Positions 58,826 to 64,000 of a stretch of 64,000 nucleotides of DNA are shown here, piece after piece; the stretch's first letter is position 1, and each line of letters opens with the position of its first letter. The stretch is from Bacillus sp. A301a_S52 (GTDB taxonomy: Bacteria; Bacillota; Bacilli; Bacillales; Salisediminibacteriaceae): positions 3,166,001 to 3,230,000 of the forward strand of contig JABXYP010000001.1 of NCBI GenBank assembly GCA_024701455.1. The letters run 5' to 3'. Under the pieces are notes generated by a model. It searched no databases. It was given only the letters and a program-made list of their open reading frames with translations, and had not been told where the DNA came from. The translations under genes were made by a program, and so were the position numbers.

Positions 58826-59005
58826 TGTGCAAATAAGACAGCCAAAGTAAACGTCATGTTGTTCATTCCATTCCCGCTATTTATGCGAGGGGTATTGTGT
58901 AACCTCTAGCTGTCGAGGCGAAGGTACCTAAAATGAAATGGCGCTATGAACGGGATTACTACTGTTATTTATTTCACAATACTTTCTATATTAAAGGAGG
59001 AGCTA
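58826..59005 (+). ncRNA. rpsD leader, probable S4 autoregulatory element
   Basis: A 180-nt leader with several possible pairings: ATTCCCG with CGGGAT, GAGG with CCTC, and CATTCCATT with AAATGG-type segments. In B. subtilis S4 represses its own mRNA by binding such a leader. The assignment is by position and pairing; the class was not tested by a covariance model. Confidence 0.6.
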
Positions 59006-59009
59006 TATT

Positions 59010-59612
59010 ATGGCTCGATATACTGGACCAAGCTGGAAGATTTCCCGTCGACTTGGTATCTCATTAAGTGGAACTGGAAAAGAACTTCAAAAACGTCCTT
59101 ATGGACCGGGACAACACGGCCCTAACCAACGTAAAAAATTAACGGAATACGGCCTTCAGCTTCAAGAAAAACAAAAACTTCGTCACATGTACGGCATGAA
59201 CGAACGCCAATTCCAACGTCTTTTCGAACAAGCAGGTAAGCAGTCTGGTATTCACGGTGAAAACTTCATGATTTTACTTGAATCCCGTCTTGATAACCTT
59301 GTTTATCGTTTAGGACTTGCCCGCACACGTCGTCAAGCACGTCAATTAGTTAACCACGGCCATATCACTGTAGATGGTGGACGCGTAGATATTCCATCTT
59401 ATCGTGTAGCACCTGGTCAAACAATCGGATTGCGTGAAAAATCACGTAATCTTGATATCGTCAAAGCAGCTGTTGAAGTTAACGACTTTACACCTGCTTA
59501 CGTTGAATTTGATGCAGATAAGCTCGAAGGTACGTTCACTCGTTTACCTGAGCGTTCTGAGCTTCCAGCTGAAATTAACGAACAACTTATCGTTGAGTGG
59601 TACTCTCGTTAA
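59010..59612 (+). CDS. rpsD: 30S ribosomal protein S4
   Basis: S4 nucleates 30S assembly on 16S rRNA and binds its own leader. The 200-residue protein starts [21 protein letters not shown]; the S4 domain is near 92-155 ([33 protein letters not shown]). There is no zinc-binding Cys motif in the N-terminus, so this is the C-minus form. AAAGGAGGAG precedes the ATG. It is the last gene that follows the B. subtilis order; tyrS is missing. Confidence 0.98.
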   Translation: MARYTGPSWKISRRLGISLSGTGKELQKRPYGPGQHGPNQRKKLTEYGLQLQEKQKLRHMYGMNERQFQRLFEQAGKQSGIHGENFMILLESRLDNLVYRLGLARTRRQARQLVNHGHITVDGGRVDIPSYRVAPGQTIGLREKSRNLDIVKAAVEVNDFTPAYVEFDADKLEGTFTRLPERSELPAEINEQLIVEWYSR

Positions 59613-59636
59613 TTGGAATACACTGAATAAGAAATG

Positions 59637-59686
59637 CAGAAAAGCCTTAGAAACGTTGTTACATCAATGTTTCAAGGCTTTTTCTT
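59637..59686 (+). terminator. Terminator of rpsD
   Basis: AAAAGCCTT/AAGGCTTTTT stem extended by GAAAC/GTTTC; T-tract follows. Confidence 0.9.
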
Positions 59687-59849
59687 ATGTTTTGATATTT
59701 ACAAGATAATGCAGAAAAATGCACCAGTTTTCGACCACTTTTTCGGGGCATGGCCAGCTATAAGTACAGAAAAAAGTACCACCAATTAAGTATGGTACCT
59801 TGGATATTATAAAATTCGTTCTTAAATATTTTCAACAATTAATTAATTG

Positions 59850-59900
59850 TAAAATGAGAATGCCAATCTTCAAATTTAGACTCTTGGCATTCTCATTAGT
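59850..59900 (-). terminator. Terminator of cel5A
   Basis: A 14-bp perfect stem AATGAGAATGCCAA/TTGGCATTCTCATT; on the minus strand TTTTAC follows, about 25 bp beyond the stop. Confidence 0.9.
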
Positions 59901-59922
59901 AAATTTCTATCAATTATATAGT

Positions 59923-61326
59923 TTAATTGAGTGGTTCCCACGGACCGTACGGGTCACCTGGCTCTTGATTTTGTGTCCACCATTTTGCTTGCCATAGCTG
60001 GCCGTTATGGTACACAATTTCATCTATATAAATTGTATTTGGATCCCATGCCGGATAATCTCCTGGATCACTTGGGGGCGTTGGATCCGGTTCTCCTGAA
60101 TCTGGATCAGATTTGAGTGGTTCCCACGGACCGTATGGGTCACCTGGCTCTTGATTTTGTGTCCACCATTTCGCTTGCCATAACTGACCGTTATGATACA
60201 CAATTTCATTTGTGTAAATTTGATTTGGATCCCATGCTGGATAATCTCCTGGATCACTTGGGGGCGTTGGATCCGGTTCTCCTGGATCTGGTTCTCCTGG
60301 ATCAGATGGCGGCGTTGGATCGCTTGGCGGAATAGATGCTGATTCTCTTATTTTTTCCCTCACAAATGTACCAGATGGAGATAGTTCAGCCTCTGTCCAA
60401 CCACCAGTTGGGCTTGCACCTGGCATTAACGCTGCAGATGACTCATCTTTATGCGTTAGAGACCAGTTGGCCCAGCTTAAATTTCTTTCATCCATAAAGT
60501 CAATCCACACTTGTGCTTCATCTAAAAACACACCACCATCACCTGTAGCTGCACTTGTTCCCCATTCACTAACAAATATCGCTGCTCCTTGATCTAATGC
60601 ATAATCTACTTGGTCTCGTAAATTTTGTCCATGTGTTCCTGCATAAAAATGAAATGCATACATGACGTTAGGATCTGCAAGCTGATTATCGGCTGCATGA
60701 TGGACGTCCTGACTCCATGTACCTGTACCTACAATAACAATGTTATTAGGGTCATTGTCACGAATAACCGGAATCACTTCTTCTGCATACGGTTTTATTT
60801 GATTGTCCCACGTAACATCACTACCATTCGGTTCATTTGCAATTTCGTATATCACATTCGGATAGTCTCCATACAACTCTGACATTTCATCAAAGAAATC
60901 TTTCGCTTCTTCTTTATATATATTCGGGTCATTGTCTGAAAGGATATGCCAATCAATGATCACATATATGCCAAGGTCTATCGCAGCCTCAACAGTCTCT
61001 TTTACTTTTTCCTTTACTGATGGATCGTCAATATATCCTCCTGAAGATGTATACATTGCTGCTCGGAATACAGTTATTCCCCAATCATCTCTTAGCCATT
61101 TCATGCTTTCATAGTTTACAAATTGACCGTACCATTGCAAACCATGGGAACTCATCCCTTTTAACTGAACTTGTTCGCCTCGTTCATTGACTAATTCACC
61201 GTTACTAATACTTAGTTGCCCATGCTCCTCTACAACTGAATAATCATCAGCCGCTGTCGTGTTTCCTATACTGAACAACGCCAATGTCATGAGCAATACG
61301 GCAAAAATAGTAGTTATCTTTTTCAT
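59923..61326 (-). CDS. cel5A: Secreted endo-beta-1,4-glucanase Cel5A with two CBM5-type modules
   Basis: It hydrolyses cellulose chains outside the cell. The 467-residue protein has a signal peptide cut after Ala26, a GH5 catalytic domain (~30-330), a Pro-Asp-Ser linker and two near-identical carbohydrate-binding modules of CBM5/12 type (~362-404 and ~424-466; [11 protein letters not shown] in each). The acid/base Glu165 is in YEIANEPNG and the nucleophile Glu254 in FVSEWGTS; these are 139 and 228 in the mature numbering of the crystallised Salipaludibacillus agaradhaerens enzyme. AAGGAGG precedes the ATG. Confidence 0.97.
   Translation of the reverse strand: MKKITTIFAVLLMTLALFSIGNTTAADDYSVVEEHGQLSISNGELVNERGEQVQLKGMSSHGLQWYGQFVNYESMKWLRDDWGITVFRAAMYTSSGGYIDDPSVKEKVKETVEAAIDLGIYVIIDWHILSDNDPNIYKEEAKDFFDEMSELYGDYPNVIYEIANEPNGSDVTWDNQIKPYAEEVIPVIRDNDPNNIVIVGTGTWSQDVHHAADNQLADPNVMYAFHFYAGTHGQNLRDQVDYALDQGAAIFVSEWGTSAATGDGGVFLDEAQVWIDFMDERNLSWANWSLTHKDESSAALMPGASPTGGWTEAELSPSGTFVREKIRESASIPPSDPTPPSDPGEPDPGEPDPTPPSDPGDYPAWDPNQIYTNEIVYHNGQLWQAKWWTQNQEPGDPYGPWEPLKSDPDSGEPDPTPPSDPGDYPAWDPNTIYIDEIVYHNGQLWQAKWWTQNQEPGDPYGPWEPLN
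59931..60302 (-). repeat. In-gene tandem duplication of linker and CBM in cel5A
   Basis: Two units with a 186-bp period (for example GTGGTTCCCACGGACCGTA at 59931 and again, one base changed, at 60117) encode 62-residue linker-plus-CBM blocks. They differ at few positions, so the duplication is recent or kept by conversion. Confidence 0.9.
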
Positions 61327-61360
61327 ATTTTCCTCCTTGGTAATGTTTTAGCTTTTCATA

Positions 61361-61380
61361 CTGAAACGAAATCGTTTTAG
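61361..61380 (-). promoter_or_regulatory. Palindrome in the cel5A leader, probable operator
   Basis: CTGAAACGAAATCGTTTTAG is an inverted repeat with one mismatch (half-site CTRAAACGA, 2-nt centre), 34 bp before the start codon and about 70 nt downstream of the predicted transcription start. The half-site looks like LacI-family operators, but it is not a standard cre. Confidence 0.55.
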
Positions 61381-61457
61381 TCTGCGATTGCACTTTTTAA
61401 GGAGTATATGTAGCGCCATCACCCTCTTTTTTTTTTGAAAAATATGTAACGGAATTC

Positions 61458-61486
61458 ATTGTATAGAACAATTTTTTTTTAGTCAA
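61458..61486 (-). promoter_or_regulatory. Sigma-A promoter of cel5A
   Basis: On the minus strand TTGACT (61481-61486), 17-nt A-rich spacer, TACAAT (61458-61463). Confidence 0.65.
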
Positions 61487-61983
61487 TTTCAAGAATATAC
61501 CTATCGTCTTTCTTTATTAGTAAAAAGTCATAGCTCTATGATACTGTATTCATATATGGTCATTTTCCTACATAGAATAGCAAACTATTATGATGTCATC
61601 CACGTCAACTATTAAACCTTTTCCGAAAAATATTTCAATACCACCCCTCCCCTCCGTCTTTTCTCTATAGCGCTTCTTTTTTTCTAGGACAATCACTATT
61701 ACTATCTTCAAATCTTCATTTTAAGAATTGGTTATTTTATCCCAAGAATCAAGAATTAAATAAAGAAATAACTACATTCTTTTGTTCTCATTTTACCCTG
61801 AATACAGGAAAATATTAGTTCACTTTCCTGTATTACGGATAATATTTCCATGAAAACTAGGCGAAAGTGCTGTTTTACTTTAGAAGTTTACTTTTTATAA
61901 TAAATGATGACACATGTCTTTAAAATGGTAGTGAATATTCTTCTAGATACTACGCGTGACATCATTTTCATCGCGCCAAATAG

Positions 61984-62163
61984 GGTGTGATTGGGGCGAC
62001 GCAAAATCGTGCTGAAAACTATTTCCGACTATTAACAGTAAGCGATTCAAAAGGAAAAGAGCTTCAATTAATCACCAATCGGTTTGATTTAAGCGCCGAA
62101 AACATAGTCTACCTTCCCATGATATGTATTCAAAAAAGGTTCTGGGGGATGCGCCTTTTGTGA
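61984..62163 (+). pseudogene. IS4-family transposase fragment (relic)
   Basis: About 59 codons in one frame, bounded by stop codons, read GVIGATQNRAENYFRLLTV, then SDSKGKELQLITNRFDLSAE, then NIVYL. This is the pattern of the central part of IS4-type DDE transposases (RLLTVSDSKG, LITNRFDLSAE). The conserved YRWQIELFF-type continuation is absent. No terminal repeats were found. It is a decayed insertion. Confidence 0.75.
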
Positions 62164-62810
62164 CAGGCCCCCCTGGGTTTTTAAGATCTATAGAGTCCCC
62201 TGCTTGCCGCTGTTAACATTCCGAGTGCTTGAATTTCAGGACAATTTGGGGCTCATGACCACTTTTATTACTTTCTTCTTTTACCTTTATTCCTCACAAC
62301 TATATCAATATTGAAGGTCATTTAAAGTTATAATCCCTCCATCTATCTACAGGATTTTTGTAGCTATTAGATTTTCATTTCTTTTGCAGTTTTGTTCTCC
62401 TATATGATTCCTGTTCGTCAGGCCAGAGCTTTCTTCATCCTCCACATCACCATGGGTAGCTATATATTTACCTCTACCAGGCTATATGTAACTGCGAAAC
62501 CTTCTGCACTATTTTTACTTTTATTCATCGTTTTTTCTAATCAACTTATTAGCCTTTCCTGATTTCAATATTACGAATACATAGCTCAATAATAATTCAC
62601 TAAAAAAACATATAGAAAGCATTAAACCACTATATAGTTAGCACCGTAATCTACTGCTGCCCAACCTAGAATGTGGCTTATATCTTATCCTAAACTAGCA
62701 TTCTTTCAAGGGATATGCTGGTAATTACCTATTTTTACGAAAATAGGCACTTTTTTACCTTCCTTTTAATTCCTATTTCACACACCTCTTATATAGGTAA
62801 CAATAACCAG

Positions 62811-62839
62811 TTGACAATACGAACGTTTGTTTGTATTTT
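62811..62839 (+). promoter_or_regulatory. yolD promoter with a LexA-type box in the spacer
   Basis: TTGACA (62811-62816), 17-nt spacer, TATTTT (62834-62839). The spacer ends with CGAACGTTTGTTTG (62820-62833), one mismatch from the Bacillus LexA/DinR box CGAAC-N4-GTTCG. SOS repression is expected. Confidence 0.7.
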
Positions 62840-62859
62840 GATTATAAAGAGGTGACACC

Positions 62860-63198
62860 ATGAAAAAACACGAGGACTTATTTTTACGAAGAGGGAATTT
62901 AATGTGGGAAGGGAGCCGAATGATGTTGCCGGAACACATTCAAGCTTTAAGGGAGTACGATCGTGAAAAAGCCGAGGATCCTAAACCTCATTTAACTGAG
63001 GATGAACTAACGGACATGGGCCACATCGCCTTTGACTCCATGAGATATACATTAGAAGTTAAACTAACACACTGGCATGAAGGCTATTATACGGATGTAA
63101 TCGGGATTATTGATAAAATAGATACACAGCTTAAACAGGTTAAAATTAATGATAAGTGGATAAAAATTAACTTGATTAAAGTGATCGAGAGGCTATAA
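62860..63198 (+). CDS. YolD-like protein, SOS-type regulation
   Basis: A 112-residue protein with the YolD-like pattern: GNLMWEGSRMMLPEHIQALREYDREK, then a beta-rich half (LEVKLTHWHEGYYTDVIGIIDKIDTQLKQVKI). YolD-like genes usually precede a Y-family polymerase (UvrX type) and are part of the SOS response; none is seen in the next 800 bp. AGAGGTG precedes the ATG. Its role is not known; it may affect the polymerase partner. Confidence 0.88.
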   Translation: MKKHEDLFLRRGNLMWEGSRMMLPEHIQALREYDREKAEDPKPHLTEDELTDMGHIAFDSMRYTLEVKLTHWHEGYYTDVIGIIDKIDTQLKQVKINDKWIKINLIKVIERL

Positions 63199-63341
63199 TA
63201 ATGTCATAATTTTCAGTTTAATGATTCTGGTTGTTTAGAGCCAAAAAAGGGGGAGGTTTTGGTTAAAAATGGATTTTGATGAGGGTGCCACCTGACTTAA
63301 AGGATTTATTCTTTTCATACCATAACTTTATGGTAGAACAA

Positions 63342-63388
63342 AAAGGGATGGTCTCATAAATGAACACTTATCGGGACCACCCCCTTCC
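63342..63388 (-). terminator. Terminator of the DUF1906 gene
   Basis: GGGTGGTC/GACCATCCC stem (minus strand) with a long loop, followed by TTTTTG, about 30 bp beyond the stop. Confidence 0.8.
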
Positions 63389-63415
63389 TCCATATAAGAA
63401 TAGACCACTCGCATC

Positions 63416-64000
63416 CTAAAACAGAGTATTAAACAGCCGTTCCTCCATAAGAACGGTATCTATCGGGCAAGCTGCGGCGTCCCGGCCATATTGCCAGGCC
63501 CACACATTCCCCCCGCACTCAGGAGCTTCTGGGTTATAAACAGGAGTGTTCGCTTTTGTCGTGACGCCCGGTTCAGGTTCGGCACTCCACAAGACTGTTT
63601 GAAACCTAACATTTTCACTTTGTTCCTGTGCCTCACAAAACGCTTCATTAAAATCCCCTTCGATCGGGTCGTTATAGTACCCCGGACGGAAGCTGCTATC
63701 CACAAAAGCATCTGCCCAGCCAATTAGCCAATCTGCATCGATATTAAAGAAATTTTCCAAGTTGGCAAAAATAAAAATATCTCCGGTTATTCCTAGTCTT
63801 TGGGCGTGAAAAATCGCGTTCCTTGCTGCCACCCTGCCTTGTGTATAGCCTAATGCTTCGCTAAAATCATTATAAATCGGCATCAATTTAATTCCCACAC
63901 CTTGCAAAAATGCAATTTCCTCACGTGTAAGCCCTTCATTGACGTTCGGAACAGTTGTCAAATATCTGCCCCAAAAATCCGGCTGGCCAAAATTAGCTAC
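63416..64000 (-). CDS. Glycoside-hydrolase-like DUF1906 protein, C-terminal part (cut by window edge)
   Basis: The reading frame is open to the right edge, so the start is outside; an internal TTG at 63961 is not the start, because the upstream codons continue the domain (FGQPDFWGRYLTT). The 194 visible residues match the DUF1906 / Rv2525c-like TIM-barrel domain related to GH25 lysozymes: FWGRYL, LQGVGIKLMPIYNDF, AARNAIFHAQRLG, IFIFANLE, and GNVWAWQYGRDAAACPIDTV at the end. The protein could be secreted and act on cell wall or polysaccharide; the substrate is unknown. Confidence 0.85.
   Translation of the reverse strand, partial: VANFGQPDFWGRYLTTVPNVNEGLTREEIAFLQGVGIKLMPIYNDFSEALGYTQGRVAARNAIFHAQRLGITGDIFIFANLENFFNIDADWLIGWADAFVDSSFRPGYYNDPIEGDFNEAFCEAQEQSENVRFQTVLWSAEPEPGVTTKANTPVYNPEAPECGGNVWAWQYGRDAAACPIDTVLMEERLFNTLF

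Larger units (their letters stand above)
58600..59009. other. Promoter and leader region between dgcP and rpsD
   Basis: About 410 bp. It contains the rpsD promoter and a 180-nt leader; no gene is supported. Confidence 0.7.
59613..59922. other. Intergenic region between rpsD and cel5A
   Basis: About 310 bp. It holds the rpsD and cel5A terminators and, between them (59700-59790), an unexplained stretch with spaced CACC and CGACC words that may be a mobile-element end; this is not proven. Confidence 0.5.
61327..62859. other. Long non-coding accessory region upstream of cel5A
   Basis: About 1.5 kb with no intact gene. Left end: cel5A leader and promoter. Middle (61984-62163): a transposase relic. 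Right end: the yolD promoter. The remainder (62164-62800) is AT-rich with no recognised feature. Confidence 0.6.

Overview
The window is low-GC Firmicute chromosome, almost certainly from an alkaliphilic, spore-forming Bacillaceae. Three lines of sequence evidence support this. (1) From the left edge to about 59.6 kb the gene order follows the Bacillus subtilis dnaI-to-rpsD segment. (2) Sporulation genes are present (SASP, ytaF, ytrH/ytrI, ytvI, ytfJ, refZ). (3) The secreted family-5 cellulase at 59.9-61.3 kb looks like Cel5A of Salipaludibacillus (formerly Bacillus) agaradhaerens: its catalytic glutamates fall at 139 and 228 of the mature protein, the published numbering. The species name is an inference from that one gene. 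Most genes are on the minus strand, as expected for the leading strand of one replication arm.

Layout. 0-6 kb: helicase loading (dnaI partial, dnaB), nrdR, a conserved small protein, speD, coaE, ytaF. 5-9 kb: mutM and polA, co-oriented with coaE and ytaF. 9-12 kb: phoP/phoR. 12-16 kb: TCA genes citZ-icd-mdh with a likely cre in the citZ leader. 16-19 kb: membrane proteins ytwI, ytvI, fxsA. 19-26 kb: central carbon and fatty-acid entry (pfkA-pyk, accD-accA, a FadR-type regulator, malic enzyme). 26-30 kb: dnaE and divergent ytrH/ytrI. 30-39 kb: nrnA, ytpI, ytoI, a lipoprotein, ytkL, an M24 peptidase, a degenerate SDR (ytkK-like), a universal stress protein and small unknowns. 39-46 kb: ackA, ytxK, tpx, ytfJ/ytfI, yteJ, sppA, nadK2. 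46-59.6 kb: ytcJ, a SASP gene, iscS-thiI, ezrA with an unknown acidic membrane protein, hisJ, refZ, msrC (ytsP), a GAF-GGDEF protein and rpsD with its leader. 59.7-64 kb is accessory: cel5A with duplicated CBMs, a 1.5-kb non-coding stretch holding an IS4-type transposase relic, a yolD-like gene under a LexA-type box, and the end of a DUF1906 glycoside-hydrolase-like gene running off the right edge. B. subtilis has tyrS after rpsD and gapB after speD; neither is here.

The least explained element is a dispersed intergenic repeat (six clear copies and one half copy), always in the same orientation. It has an 80-100 bp hairpin module, and three copies carry an extra internal module of about 60-75 bp. 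Other points worth a check are a FadR-type palindrome just downstream of the malic-enzyme promoter, a LexA box inside the yolD promoter, an SDR that has lost its catalytic Ser and Tyr, a palindrome in the cel5A leader, and two small unrecognised proteins in operons with ezrA and the stress protein.

Many starts given here are shorter than the longest open frame. They were moved to the codon with a proper ribosome-binding site and family-consistent N-terminus, including TTG/GTG starts for coaE, ytaF, polA, ytcJ, hisJ, msrC and the malic enzyme. No tRNA, CRISPR array, complete mobile element or prophage was seen.
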